A stretch of DNA of 64,000 nt. Origin: CAUPWF01 sp963515125. Lineage in GTDB: Bacteria; Bacillota; Clostridia; Lachnospirales; Lachnospiraceae. Position 1 is the stretch's first letter. Every line of letters begins with the position of its first letter. The notes beneath the pieces were generated by a model. That model saw only the letters and a list, made by a program, of their open reading frames with translations. It searched no databases and was not told the origin of the DNA. The translations under genes and the position numbers were made by a program. Where the stretch lies: NCBI GenBank assembly GCA_052116865.1, contig JBQKKG010000001.1, forward strand, positions 248,001 through 312,000. The letters run 5' to 3'. Positions 15,435 through 24,304 of the stretch are shown piece by piece.

Positions 15435-17852
15435 ATGTCAACACCTTATAATCACAAAGCCATTGAAAAAAAATGGCGTGAAAACTGGGCAGAAAATCCA
15501 GTGAACGTAAAAGAAGACGAGAATGGAAAGAAAGAGAAGTATTATTGTTTAGATATGTTTCCATATCCATCAGGGAATGGTCTTCATGTAGGACATTGGA
15601 GGGGGTATGTAATTAGTGATGTATGGAGTCGTTACAAGTTACTTCAGGGATATTATATTATTCATCCAATGGGCTGGGATGCATTTGGGCTTCCAGCAGA
15701 AAATTATGCAATTAAAATGGGAGTGCACCCAGCAAAATCTACTGCTGAGAATGTAGCAAATATTAAGCGACAAATTGATGAAATTGCAGCTTTATATGAT
15801 TGGGACATGGAAGTAAATACGACAGACCCAGAATTCTATAAATGGACTCAATGGATTTTTGTAAAAATGTTTAAAGAAGGACTTGCATATGAAAAAGAAT
15901 TTCCAATTAATTGGTGTCCGTCTTGTAAAACTGGGTTAGCAAATGAAGAGGTAGTAAATGGAACATGTGAACGTTGTGGGACAGAAGTGACAAAGAAAAA
16001 TCTACGTCAATGGATGTTAAAGATAACGGCTTATGCAGAGCGGTTATTGACAGATTTGGATAAATTAGATTGGCCAGAAAAAGTGAAAAAGATGCAAGCC
16101 GATTGGATTGGTAAAAGTCATGGGGCAGAAGTAGATTTCCAAGTGCAAAATTCTGCTCAAAAAATTACCGTATATACGACAAGACCGGATACTCTTTATG
16201 GAGCCACATTTATGGTACTTGCACCAGAGCATGAGATGGCAAAAGATTTGACGACAGAAGAGACCAAGTCATCGGTAGAAGCGTATATCTTGAAATCATC
16301 TATGCGTTCTTCTGTAGATCGTCTACAGGACAAAGAAAAAACAGGTGTGTTTACAGGAAGTTACGCAATTAATCCGATAAATGGAGCACCGGTACCAATC
16401 TGGTTATCTGACTATGTGTTGGCAGATTATGGAACAGGAGCAATTATGTGTGTACCAGCACATGATGATCGCGATTTTGATTTTGCAACAAAATTTGAGA
16501 TTCCAATCATAGAAGTAATTTCAGAAGATGGCACTTGTCATGAACTAAAAGAGGCATATACAGGTTCCGGCATAATGGTAAATTCGGGTGAATGGACAGG
16601 CATGAAGTCAGAAGAAATAAAAGAAAAAGCGCCATTTATTATGGAAGAACGTGGAATTGGTAAAGCAACTACTAATTATAAATTACGTGATTGGGTATTT
16701 TCCCGTCAACGTTATTGGGGAGAACCTATTCCAATTATTCATTGCCCAGATTGTGGAGCAGTACCGGTGCCAGAGGAGCAACTTCCATTAACACTTCCAG
16801 AAGTAGAATCTTATGAACCAACTGGAACAGGAGAATCACCACTTGCTGGTATAGAAGAATGGGTAAATACGACATGTCCAGTGTGTGGAAGACCAGCAAA
16901 AAGAGAAACGAATACAATGCCACAATGGGCAGGTTCTTCATGGTACTTCCTAAGATATGTGGATAATCATAATTCAGAAGCGTTGGTTTCTAAAGAAAAG
17001 GCTCATGAGATGCTTCCGGTAGATATGTATATTGGAGGAGTAGAGCATGCAGTTCTACATTTGCTATATTCTCGCTTTTATACAAAATTCTTGAATGATA
17101 TAGGTGCAGTAGACTTTGACGAGCCATTTACTAAATTATTTAATCAAGGAATGATTACTGGAAAAAATGGTATTAAGATGAGTAAATCAAAGGGAAATGT
17201 TGTTTCACCAGATGATTTAGTAAAGGATTATGGATGCGATTCCCTAAGGATGTACGAACTATTTGTTGGACCACCTGAATTAGATGCAGAATGGGATGAT
17301 CGCGGTATAGATGGTGTATATCGTTTTCTAAATCGTGTATGGAATCTTGTAATGGATAGTGAGCAAGCAGATGTAGCTCCATCCAAAGAGATGATAAAAA
17401 TTCGAAATAAGATGGTAAAAGATATCACCACAAGATTAGAAAATTTCAGTCTAAATACCGTGATATCTGGATTCATGGAATATAATAACAAATTGATTGA
17501 AATCTCTAAAAAAGAAGGCGGCATAGATAAAGAAACGCTAAGCAATTTGGCGGTATTGCTTGCACCTTTTGCACCTCATATGGCAGAAGAGATATGGCAT
17601 CAATTAGGACATGAAGAAAGCGTTTTTGCTGCTACGTGGCCAACTTATGATGAAGCCTTGATGAAAGATGATGAAATCGAAGTAGCAGTTCAAATCAATG
17701 GAAAAACAAGAGCTGTTGTAACGATATCAGCAGATGTGAGCAAAGAAGCGGCAATCGCTGTGGGTAAGGAAGCAGTGATGGACAAATTGACAGGTACAAT
17801 TGTAAAAGAGATCTATGTACCAGGAAGAATTATTAATATTGTGCAAAAATAG
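15435..17852 (+). CDS. leuS: Leucyl-tRNA synthetase
   Basis: A class I aminoacyl-tRNA synthetase that charges tRNA-Leu. Of 805 residues, it shows the HIGH-type motif PYPSGNGLHVGH near the N-terminus, a zinc-binding insert (CPSCKTG and CERCGTE), a CP1 editing domain in the middle (TTRPDTLYGATF and CVPAHDDRDFDF), the KMSKSKGN loop and a C-terminal anticodon-binding domain. I chose the ATG at 15435 because AGGAGGA (15421-15427) gives 7-nt spacing, against 2 nt for the ATG at 15429. Expression is controlled by the leucine T-box leader just upstream. Confidence 0.98.
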   Translation: MSTPYNHKAIEKKWRENWAENPVNVKEDENGKKEKYYCLDMFPYPSGNGLHVGHWRGYVISDVWSRYKLLQGYYIIHPMGWDAFGLPAENYAIKMGVHPAKSTAENVANIKRQIDEIAALYDWDMEVNTTDPEFYKWTQWIFVKMFKEGLAYEKEFPINWCPSCKTGLANEEVVNGTCERCGTEVTKKNLRQWMLKITAYAERLLTDLDKLDWPEKVKKMQADWIGKSHGAEVDFQVQNSAQKITVYTTRPDTLYGATFMVLAPEHEMAKDLTTEETKSSVEAYILKSSMRSSVDRLQDKEKTGVFTGSYAINPINGAPVPIWLSDYVLADYGTGAIMCVPAHDDRDFDFATKFEIPIIEVISEDGTCHELKEAYTGSGIMVNSGEWTGMKSEEIKEKAPFIMEERGIGKATTNYKLRDWVFSRQRYWGEPIPIIHCPDCGAVPVPEEQLPLTLPEVESYEPTGTGESPLAGIEEWVNTTCPVCGRPAKRETNTMPQWAGSSWYFLRYVDNHNSEALVSKEKAHEMLPVDMYIGGVEHAVLHLLYSRFYTKFLNDIGAVDFDEPFTKLFNQGMITGKNGIKMSKSKGNVVSPDDLVKDYGCDSLRMYELFVGPPELDAEWDDRGIDGVYRFLNRVWNLVMDSEQADVAPSKEMIKIRNKMVKDITTRLENFSLNTVISGFMEYNNKLIEISKKEGGIDKETLSNLAVLLAPFAPHMAEEIWHQLGHEESVFAATWPTYDEALMKDDEIEVAVQINGKTRAVVTISADVSKEAAIAVGKEAVMDKLTGTIVKEIYVPGRIINIVQK

Positions 17853-17928
17853 AGGCAAGAAAATTTTGTTTTAACATTAAAACCTTGAGTATGCTAATAT
17901 CTTTCAACGTGACCATGAAAGAAATATC

Positions 17929-17970
17929 AACAGCATAAGTAGTGAAGAACCATTGCTTATGCTGTTTTTT
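17929..17970 (+). terminator. Terminator after leuS
   Basis: AACAGCATAAG (17929-17939) pairs perfectly with 17956-17966 and is followed by TTTT. Confidence 0.9.
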
Positions 17971-18034
17971 ATTAATTATTCCTTGATTAGGAATTTTTCA
18001 AATGTATTAAGAATTTGAAGGGAGAATTGGGTGT

Positions 18035-18694
18035 ATGAATAAAAAAATAAAATCCTGGGATTATCTATGGTATGCCCTTTATGCTTTTGCAGGATTAGGA
18101 CTTGAGATTTTATTACTTAGTGTTGTTGAACCAATGATTTTTGGAGGAGTTGTAAGTGCCAAATATACGCCTTCGCAAATGATCATACATTGGATACTTA
18201 CGATGGGATGCTGGGGAATTATGTCATACTTTTTAGTTCGTAGCGCAAAAGAAAAATTGGAATTTACTGTTTTAAACAAAGGAAAACCAACAATTTCTAG
18301 AATCATTTTTTGTGTGATATTGATTGTATTTTGTGTGATTATGAATGCTTTTGATTGGGGAACTTTAAAGATAATTGCCGAATTTCAAAAAAAGGGATTG
18401 CTTCTTTTTGTATTTCAGTATTTATACTACTTTTTTGAAGTTATACTGGTATTCTTAATCGTTGTATTTGGACAGAAATTTTTTGAAAGTTTTCTTCATA
18501 AAAAGAGTAATATTCCGTGGGGTGGTGTAGTGTTATGCTGTACATGGGGAGCGGTCCATATATTGACAAAAGGAAGTCTTTATACAGGAATTGGAGTTAT
18601 GGTTTTTAGTCTGTTGTACGGATTGATGTATGTGTTATTGGAACGAGATACCAGGTGGGTATATTTGGGAATGGTGATTGCGTTTGTGATTTAA
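18035..18694 (+). CDS. CPBP-like multi-pass membrane protein
   Basis: 219 residues with about six hydrophobic segments. The C-terminal part (WGAVHILTKG, then GIGVMVFSLLYGLMYVLLER) resembles the H-box and following helix of CPBP/Abi intramembrane protease-like proteins. The first glutamate-rich EExxxR box of that family is not visible, so it may be inactive or only distantly related. The start follows GAAGGGAG. No partner genes are suggested by the context. Membrane protein certain, family tentative. Confidence 0.6.
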   Translation: MNKKIKSWDYLWYALYAFAGLGLEILLLSVVEPMIFGGVVSAKYTPSQMIIHWILTMGCWGIMSYFLVRSAKEKLEFTVLNKGKPTISRIIFCVILIVFCVIMNAFDWGTLKIIAEFQKKGLLLFVFQYLYYFFEVILVFLIVVFGQKFFESFLHKKSNIPWGGVVLCCTWGAVHILTKGSLYTGIGVMVFSLLYGLMYVLLERDTRWVYLGMVIAFVI

Positions 18695-18717
18695 TGACAG
18701 GTCGGAATTTGCTATAT

Positions 18718-18745
18718 TTGCTTCTACCTAATGATGTGCTATAAT
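18718..18745 (+). promoter_or_regulatory. Promoter of corA
   Basis: TTGCTT (18718-18723), a 16-bp spacer and TATAAT (18740-18745), about 50 nt upstream of the ATG. Confidence 0.5.
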
Positions 18746-18798
18746 TATGGTTATACATAGTTCAAAGAAATAATATTTGAGGATAGGAGATAAATATC

Positions 18799-19743
18799 AT
18801 GCTTACAATATATAGAACAGATAATGGAGTACTTTCGGAAGAAAAGGAATTTGGCGTGGATGTATGGATTAATCTAATATCTCCGACTATGGAAGAACGT
18901 ACAAAAATATCAGAACAGTACGGAATTGATGTAAATGATATTGGTGCGGCATTGGATGATGAAGAAAGTTCCCGTATTGATTTAGAAGATGGTTATACCT
19001 TGATTCTTGTGGATATTCCATCAGCAGAAGTACGAAATGAACGGAATGCTTACACCACAAGACCCCTAGGCATTATTTTGGTTAAACATGCTATTATTAC
19101 GATATGTAGTGAAGAAACAGTTGTTTTAGACGCATTTTTAAAAAGAAGAGTAAGAGAATTCAGCACAAAAAAGAAAATGCGGTTTGTTTATCAGATTCTA
19201 TTTCGGACAGCAAGTGTCTATCAAATTTATTTAAGAGTTATTGATAAGAGAAGAAGTGAAATTGAAAAACGTGCCACAAATAATACTACAGAAGATACAG
19301 ATTTAATTGACCTGCATGAATTAGAGTCGAACTTGGTCTATTTTGCCACATCGTTAAGCGCGAATAAGGTGGTGCTTGAACGCTTGACCAGATACGAACG
19401 TATTCAGCAATATCCGGAAGATAAAGAGTTGCTTGATGATGTAATTGTTGAAAATCGCCAAGCAATAGAGATGACAAATATTTACAGAGATATCATTCAT
19501 GGGTCTAGAGAGTTAATATCAACCATCATTAATAATAAGTTAAATAATATGATGAAATTTTTAACTTCCATTACATTAGTTATGGCAATTCCTACGATTA
19601 TATCAGGCATCTATGGAATGAATGTAGATGGAAAATGGATGCCACTTGCAAATACACCACATGGATTTGCAATTATATGTATCTTGACAGGAGTTGTATG
19701 TATCATATCATTAGTAGTTTTAAAAAGACGAAAGATGTTATAA
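18799..19743 (+). CDS. corA: CorA-family magnesium/divalent cation transporter
   Basis: 314 residues with the CorA layout: a cytoplasmic alpha/beta domain, a long helical stalk (about residues 150-245) and two C-terminal membrane helices. The signature YGMN motif (SGIYGMNV) sits at the end of the first helix, and a basic KRRK tail at the C-terminus is also typical. CorA forms pentameric Mg2+ channels; Co2+ or Ni2+ selectivity cannot be told from sequence. It starts after GGATAGGAG. It lies directly upstream of the thiamine operon but is separated from it by the TPP riboswitch region. Confidence 0.93.
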   Translation: MLTIYRTDNGVLSEEKEFGVDVWINLISPTMEERTKISEQYGIDVNDIGAALDDEESSRIDLEDGYTLILVDIPSAEVRNERNAYTTRPLGIILVKHAIITICSEETVVLDAFLKRRVREFSTKKKMRFVYQILFRTASVYQIYLRVIDKRRSEIEKRATNNTTEDTDLIDLHELESNLVYFATSLSANKVVLERLTRYERIQQYPEDKELLDDVIVENRQAIEMTNIYRDIIHGSRELISTIINNKLNNMMKFLTSITLVMAIPTIISGIYGMNVDGKWMPLANTPHGFAIICILTGVVCIISLVVLKRRKML

Positions 19744-19797
19744 TGAATGATTGCTAAGAACAATAGAATATGATACACTTAAAAAAATGAATAAAGA

Positions 19798-19882
19798 TTT
19801 GCAGGGGAACTAGTCATAGTTGAGAAGGATAAAACCTGACCCTTAGAACCTGTCAGTTAACACTGTCGTAGGGAGCACTTAT
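19798..19882 (+). ncRNA. TPP riboswitch (THI element)
   Basis: The conserved blocks of the thiamine pyrophosphate aptamer occur in order: GGGGAACTAG (19804), TTGAGA (near 19820), ACCTGACCCTTAGAACCTG (19834-19852), and AACACTGTCGTAGGGA (19859-19874). The terminator at 19913-19947 follows, giving a transcription-attenuation switch: TPP bound, thi operon off. It precedes thiE. Confidence 0.95.
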
Positions 19883-19912
19883 AATATGTGAATGTGAACA
19901 TGATTATAGATT

Positions 19913-19947
19913 AAAAATGCTTTGTCTTGCGATGAAGCATTTTTTTA
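19913..19947 (+). terminator. TPP riboswitch expression-platform terminator
   Basis: AAAAATGCTT (19913-19922) pairs with AAGCATTTTT (from 19935), followed by further Ts. The longest open frame of thiE would begin inside this hairpin, another reason to place the thiE start downstream. Confidence 0.88.
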
Positions 19948-19985
19948 TTTACCTCAAAAGTAGTGTGCAAATCGGAAAGGAACAT

Positions 19986-20633
19986 ATGAAAAAACAAATG
20001 GATTATACCTTGTACTTATGTACAGATCGGGCGCTTATGAGTACACAAACTTTAGAAGAAGCAGTAACAAAGGCAATTGAAGGTGGATGTACATTGGTTC
20101 AACTTCGGGAAAAAAATTGTTCTTCCAAAGAATTCTATGAATATGCGTTGAGTGTAAAGGGGGTTACGGATCACTATGGAGTACCATTAATTATTAATGA
20201 TCGTGTTGATATCGCTTTGGCAGTAGAAGCAGAGGGTATTCATGTTGGACAATCAGATCTACCCATATCAATCATACGTAAAATTGTGGGAAATAATATG
20301 TGCATTGGAAGTTCGGTGGCCACATTAGAAGAGGCACTCAAAGCAGAAAAAGATGGGGCAGACTATTTAGGCATTGGTGCAATGTATGCAACAGGGACAA
20401 AACAAGATACTAGAAATGTATCTATGGAATTATTAAAAGAGATTCGCAACCAAATATCCATTCCAATTGTGGCTATTGGCGGAATTAACATCAACAATGT
20501 GGGAAACTTTAAGGAGATTGGAATTGATGGTGTTGCAGTAATTTCTGCAATTATAGCCCAAAAAGATATTGTGGAAGCGGCGCGAAAGATGAGGGAGGCT
20601 TATGAAAACAGCTCTAACAATAGCAGGGAGTGA
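19986..20633 (+). CDS. thiE: Thiamine-phosphate synthase
   Basis: A TIM-barrel enzyme that joins hydroxymethylpyrimidine pyrophosphate with thiazole phosphate to give thiamine monophosphate. Motifs visible in its 215 residues are LVQLREKN (substrate binding), LIINDRVDIAL, GIHVGQSDLP, GIGAMYATGTKQD and the phosphate-binding VAIGGI. The ATG at 19986 follows AAAGG; the open frame extends to 19917, but that would start in the riboswitch terminator. thiD overlaps its 3' end by 32 nt, which indicates translational coupling. Regulated by the TPP riboswitch upstream. Confidence 0.96.
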   Translation: MKKQMDYTLYLCTDRALMSTQTLEEAVTKAIEGGCTLVQLREKNCSSKEFYEYALSVKGVTDHYGVPLIINDRVDIALAVEAEGIHVGQSDLPISIIRKIVGNNMCIGSSVATLEEALKAEKDGADYLGIGAMYATGTKQDTRNVSMELLKEIRNQISIPIVAIGGININNVGNFKEIGIDGVAVISAIIAQKDIVEAARKMREAYENSSNNSRE

Positions 20634-21384
20634 TTGCAGTGGTGGCGCTGGTATTCAAGCAGACATTAAGACAATGACTGCTCATGGGGTATATGCCATG
20701 AGTGCCATAACAGCACTGACAGCGCAAAATACAATGGGTGTGTATGGAATTATGGAAGTAGAACCCATTTTTTTAAAGAATCAGTTAGACTGTATTTTTA
20801 CAGATATTTTCCCGGATGCAATCAAAATAGGTATGGTAGGAAATTCTGAACTGATACATATTATTGCGCAGGAATTAAGGAAACAAGAAGCTACCAATGT
20901 GGTATTAGACCCGGTCATGGTTGCAACAAGTGGAGGAAAATTATTAGAAGATCATGCGATTGATGTACTGTGTTCAGAATTAATGCCGTTAGCAACGGTC
21001 ATTACGCCCAATATTCGGGAGGCGGAAATATTAAGTCGGACGTCAATCAACAACGAAGATGATATGGTGACAGCAGCTCGAATTCTCTCTCGTATTTATC
21101 ATGGAAGTATACTGATTAAGGGGGGGCACCAACGGTACACAGCAAATGATTTGCTCTACAATCAAGAAGGAATGGAGTGGTTTCAAGGAGTACGAATTGA
21201 TAATTTCAATACTCATGGAACGGGATGTACCTTGTCTTCTGCTATTGCAAGTAATTTAGCCTTGGGTATGAAATTAAGCGAAAGTATAAAGACTGCGAAA
21301 GCTTATATATCTGGAGCATTGCTTACAAAGCTTGATTTAGGTCAAGGTAGTGGACCGTTGAATCATATGTTTAGATGGCAATAA
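20602..21384 (+). CDS. thiD: Hydroxymethylpyrimidine/phosphomethylpyrimidine kinase
   Basis: A ribokinase-fold kinase that phosphorylates HMP twice to HMP pyrophosphate, the pyrimidine substrate of ThiE. Its 260 residues show the N-terminal AGSDCSGGAGIQAD substrate motif, the central DPVMVATSGGKLL and the C-terminal anion-hole motif THGTGCTLSSAIA. It starts inside the end of thiE behind GAGGGAGG. With no thiC in the window, its HMP probably comes from salvage or from a gene elsewhere. Confidence 0.96.
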   Translation: MKTALTIAGSDCSGGAGIQADIKTMTAHGVYAMSAITALTAQNTMGVYGIMEVEPIFLKNQLDCIFTDIFPDAIKIGMVGNSELIHIIAQELRKQEATNVVLDPVMVATSGGKLLEDHAIDVLCSELMPLATVITPNIREAEILSRTSINNEDDMVTAARILSRIYHGSILIKGGHQRYTANDLLYNQEGMEWFQGVRIDNFNTHGTGCTLSSAIASNLALGMKLSESIKTAKAYISGALLTKLDLGQGSGPLNHMFRWQ

Positions 21385-21453
21385 CTTGATAATTGAATAA
21401 GTAATACGTAAGTTTTATGTTACAGATAGAGTAAATATAAAAGCATGAGGTCA

Positions 21454-21510
21454 AAGGGCATAAAAAGGGGTGCACCACCGCGGGTACATTTCTTTTTAGT
21501 GCTCTTTTTT
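21454..21510 (+). terminator. Hairpin/terminator between thiD and thiW
   Basis: AAGGGCATAAAAAG (21454-21467) pairs with 21492-21506 with one bulge and a T6 tail. The 24-nt loop is GC-rich and resembles part of a T-box motif (GGGTG...ACCGCGG), but the rest of a T-box is missing. It may attenuate thiW-thiM relative to thiED. Confidence 0.7.
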
Positions 21511-21527
21511 AGAAAAAAGGAGAAAAA

Positions 21528-22034
21528 ATGAAAAAAATGAATTTAAAAAAACAAGTTTTTGCAGCAATGTTAGTATGTATGGGGTATGTGTTAAATACCT
21601 TTGTTTATTTTCCAAGAATGGCACCGTTTCAACATATGATTAATGTAATTGCAGCCATATACCTAGGTCCAGTAGGCGCCTTTTTTACGGCATTAGTTAT
21701 TGGACTTATGAGAATGATATTAAATGGAAGGACAATATTATCTGTAATCGGAGGAGTTGTAGGTGCATTTCTAGGTGGATACCTTTATCAGAAATTTAAA
21801 AAGCCAATCTATGCAGTAATAGGTGAAGTGATTGGCACTGGTATTTTAAGTGCGGTTCTTGCATATCCAGTAATGCGAATATTTTATGGACTTCCAGATA
21901 GTTCCGTCTTTACTTATATTCCATTTTTCATTCCAGCGTCATTGATTGGGGCAAGCATGGGGTATTTATTAATAAAAGCACTAGAAAAATCGGGAATACT
22001 ACAAAAAAGTAAAGCCATGATTCAACAAGATTAG
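21528..22034 (+). CDS. thiW: ThiW, thiazole-precursor ECF transporter S component
   Basis: 168 residues and about five hydrophobic helices with the conserved loop FPRMAPFQHMINVIAAIYLGP, typical of ThiW. These proteins are the substrate-binding S units of energy-coupling-factor vitamin transporters, and the genomic link to thiM suggests uptake of hydroxyethylthiazole. The shared ECF ATPases and T protein must be encoded elsewhere. It begins after AAGGAG, and thiM follows by 12 nt. Family assignment good, substrate inferred from context. Confidence 0.9.
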   Translation: MKKMNLKKQVFAAMLVCMGYVLNTFVYFPRMAPFQHMINVIAAIYLGPVGAFFTALVIGLMRMILNGRTILSVIGGVVGAFLGGYLYQKFKKPIYAVIGEVIGTGILSAVLAYPVMRIFYGLPDSSVFTYIPFFIPASLIGASMGYLLIKALEKSGILQKSKAMIQQD

Positions 22035-22046
22035 GAGGTAATATAG

Positions 22047-22886
22047 ATGTTAAAAACAAAGATAGATGCGATGTTAAAATCAATAAAGCAAGAGCGACCA
22101 GTTGTCCATTGTATTACTAATTTTGTAACAGTAAATGATTGTGCAAATGTTATATTGGCCTGTGGAGGATCTCCAACTATGGCACATCATGAAGGTGAAG
22201 TAGCAGAGATAACCACACAAAGTGATGCATTGGTTTTGAACATGGGGACGGTAGATGACTGTGAAGCAATGGTGATAGCTGGTGTAAAAAGTAATGAATT
22301 AAGACATCCGGTTATTTTTGATCCTGTAGGAGTGGGGGCATCTACACTAAGAGCAAACTTTTTTGAGAATATATTACAAAAGGTTCATTTGGATGTAATT
22401 AGAGGAAATGTATCTGAAATCAAGAAAATCGCAACCGGACATAGTGATATGCAAGGTGTTGACGCGAGTGCAACAGATCAAATTACCGAAGAAAATATCA
22501 AGGAAGTGGCAAAAATGGCAAAGGAATTGAGCACTAGATTAAATACTATCATCATAGTCTCAGGTCCCATTGATGTGGTTACAAATGGTGATGTGACTTA
22601 TTTGGTTAGAAATGGGCATGAAATGATGTCACAGGTTACTGGAACAGGTTGTATGTCTACTGCCCTTATAGGGGCGTGTTGTGGGGCTAACGCAGAACAC
22701 CTTTTGGAGGCAGCATTACTGGGTACTGTTATTATGGGTATTAGCGGAGAAGTGGCATATCGTACGACGCAGGCGCAATGTGGTGGTACGATGACGTTTC
22801 GCACACAGCTAATAGATTGTATTAGTATGTTGGATGAGTCAATCGTGAAAGGAGAAATGAAAGTTGAAACATTTGAAACCATTTAA
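22047..22886 (+). CDS. thiM: Hydroxyethylthiazole kinase
   Basis: Phosphorylates hydroxyethylthiazole (THZ) to the thiazole substrate of ThiE; a salvage enzyme. Its 279 residues show the N-terminal VHCITNFVTVNDCAN, the DPVGVGAS motif and the C-terminal catalytic MSQVTGTGCMSTALIGA. An AGGAGGT RBS precedes it. The following HAD gene overlaps its end by 23 nt. Combined with ThiW upstream, it shows that this operon is built to use imported thiazole. Confidence 0.97.
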   Translation: MLKTKIDAMLKSIKQERPVVHCITNFVTVNDCANVILACGGSPTMAHHEGEVAEITTQSDALVLNMGTVDDCEAMVIAGVKSNELRHPVIFDPVGVGASTLRANFFENILQKVHLDVIRGNVSEIKKIATGHSDMQGVDASATDQITEENIKEVAKMAKELSTRLNTIIIVSGPIDVVTNGDVTYLVRNGHEMMSQVTGTGCMSTALIGACCGANAEHLLEAALLGTVIMGISGEVAYRTTQAQCGGTMTFRTQLIDCISMLDESIVKGEMKVETFETI

Positions 22887-23532
22887 ATATGCTATTTTTG
22901 ACCTTGATGGAACATTAATAGATTCTATGAGTTATTGGGCACATTTGGGAACTAGATATCTTAAAAGCAGAGGATTATGTGCGAAGAAAGATTTGCAAGA
23001 AGCTATTCGGACCATGTCTTTAGAGGAGGCTGCAGTTTATTTTCAGGAAGTCTATGGTTTGGAAGGGACAGTAGAAAGCATAGTAGATGAGATTCATCAA
23101 TTCATTGAAATAGGATATCGCACAAAAATACCGCTAAAAGAGGGAGTAAAAGAGTACATAGAAATATTATCTCAACGGGAAGTTAAGATGTGTGTTGCAA
23201 CAGCAACTTCTAAAGAATTGGCCGAACTAGCGTTGACTAGATTAGGGATTATGAAATATTTTTCGTTTATTATGGATTGTAAGGAAGCTGGAATTGGTAA
23301 ACATCATCCCAATATATATCTAATGTGTGCAACGAAATTAAAACAAGAAAAAGAGAATATTATAGAAGATATCATCATATTTGAAGATGCTGAGTATGCC
23401 TTAGAAACGGCATATAAAGCTGGATTTTACACTATTGGTATTCAAGAAAATAAACGGGAAGGCAAAAACAAAACGAAGTGTGGTTATTGTCACGTTGGCA
23501 TTACACATTTTCAAGAACTTTGGGAGGAATAG
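22864..23532 (+). CDS. HAD-superfamily phosphatase in the thiamine operon
   Basis: 222 residues of a beta-phosphoglucomutase/phosphoglycolate-phosphatase-like HAD hydrolase. The nucleophile motif is FDLDGTLIDS, a helical cap follows, then motif II (VATATSK), the lysine region (GIGKHHP) and the acidic motif IFEDAEYA. It starts with TTG at 22864, 7 nt after AAAGGAG, and overlaps thiM by 23 nt. Position suggests a thiamine-related substrate, for example thiamine monophosphate, pyrimidine phosphate or a damaged cofactor. Family firm, substrate is a guess from context. Confidence 0.85.
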   Translation: MKHLKPFKYAIFDLDGTLIDSMSYWAHLGTRYLKSRGLCAKKDLQEAIRTMSLEEAAVYFQEVYGLEGTVESIVDEIHQFIEIGYRTKIPLKEGVKEYIEILSQREVKMCVATATSKELAELALTRLGIMKYFSFIMDCKEAGIGKHHPNIYLMCATKLKQEKENIIEDIIIFEDAEYALETAYKAGFYTIGIQENKREGKNKTKCGYCHVGITHFQELWEE

Positions 23533-23534
23533 GT

Positions 23535-23831
23535 ATGAAAGCTAGTATAGCAATTCAGGTGCTACCTGATGTGTCAGAACGGAAAGAATTAATTCGAATT
23601 GTTGATGAAGTGATTGCTTATATAGCAAGTACTGGATTACATTATATAGTCGGGCCTTTTGAAACAACGATCGAAGGGGAGGATTATGAACAACTAATGG
23701 AGATAGTAAAAAATTGTCAGTTAGTTGCAGTTCAGGCAGGATGTCAAAAAGTATCCGCATATGTTAAAATACTTTTTCAGACAGAAGGTGGAATCTTGAC
23801 AATAAATGAAAAAATAGAAAAATATAGTTAA
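23535..23831 (+). CDS. Thiamine-binding (MTH1187/YkoF-type) protein
   Basis: 98 residues with the ferredoxin-like fold pattern of the thiamine-binding DUF77/MTH1187 family: a first strand MKASIAIQVLP, the central GLHYIVGPFETTIEG and the C-terminal SAYVKILFQ strand. Relatives bind thiamine or HMP and occur in thiamine gene clusters, which fits its place as last gene of this operon. The ATG at 23535 is 2 nt after the HAD stop, with GGAGG upstream. The open frame reaches 23478, but that part overlaps the HAD gene and has no RBS. Confidence 0.85.
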   Translation: MKASIAIQVLPDVSERKELIRIVDEVIAYIASTGLHYIVGPFETTIEGEDYEQLMEIVKNCQLVAVQAGCQKVSAYVKILFQTEGGILTINEKIEKYS

Positions 23832-23853
23832 ATGAAAAACATTCTCAATTGAA

Positions 23854-23905
23854 TTGACATTTTATAGTCTTTCGTGTATATTAAAATTAATGATTCTCAA
23901 TATCA
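23854..23905 (+). promoter_or_regulatory. Promoter with Fur-type operator
   Basis: TTGACA (23854-23859), a 17-bp spacer and TATATT (23877-23882) form a strong promoter. Just downstream, TGATTCTCAATATCA (23891-23905) matches the 7-1-7 Fur box (TGATAATnATTATCA) at 11 of 14 arm positions. A second ATTCTCAAT sits at 23841-23849, upstream of the -35. The spacing fits iron-dependent repression. Confidence 0.72.
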
Positions 23906-23935
23906 AGTTTTTGATCTATAGAAAGGAAATTATAT

Positions 23936-24106
23936 ATGATGGGATTTATAATAGAAAATTTAGCAACCATTGTGATAGGAATTTTGTTATTGTTGCTGAT
24001 CATATTTGCAATTAAAAAGATAATTCATGATAAAAAAAAGGGTAAATGTTGTGGATGTAGCGGTGGATGCACAAGTGGTGGGAAATGTCATAGAATGGAA
24101 GAATGA
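23936..24106 (+). CDS. FeoB-associated Cys-rich membrane protein
   Basis: A 56-residue protein: a short N-terminus, one membrane helix (about residues 10-26, very rich in I and L), a basic stretch and a cysteine-rich tail (KCCGCSGGCTSGGKC, five cysteines). This is the layout of the small FeoB-associated Cys-rich proteins. ATGs at 23936 and 23939 are both possible; AAAGGA (23922-23927) is 8 nt from the first. It is preceded by a promoter with Fur-like boxes, supporting a role in ferrous iron uptake. No feoA or feoB is adjacent, which is unusual. Confidence 0.85.
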   Translation: MMGFIIENLATIVIGILLLLLIIFAIKKIIHDKKKGKCCGCSGGCTSGGKCHRMEE

Positions 24107-24138
24107 TTGCTGTAGTAGGGAAAATAAGAAATACAGTG

Positions 24139-24187
24139 GCAATGGTAGATAGGATAATATAAAAAATCTATTTACCATTGCTTTTTT
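24139..24187 (+). terminator. Terminator after the Cys-rich gene
   Basis: GCAATGGTAGATAG (24139-24152) pairs with 24168-24181 (one G-T pair) and is followed by a T6 run. Confidence 0.88.
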
Positions 24188-24304
24188 AATTTTTTTTTAA
24201 GATATTCGATGAATTTGTATAAAATCTGCTAAAATAATAAAAATTATGATATAATCTACCTTTAAATAAAAGGAAAATCAAGGGGAATTAACTGGAGGAA
24301 ATAA

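Noticed and set aside
21461..21491. T-box-like motif (GGGTG...ACCGCGG) upstream of thiW
   Set aside because: It lies inside the loop of the terminator instead of before it, and no Stem I or specifier fits in the short upstream region. I treat it as part of a hairpin only.
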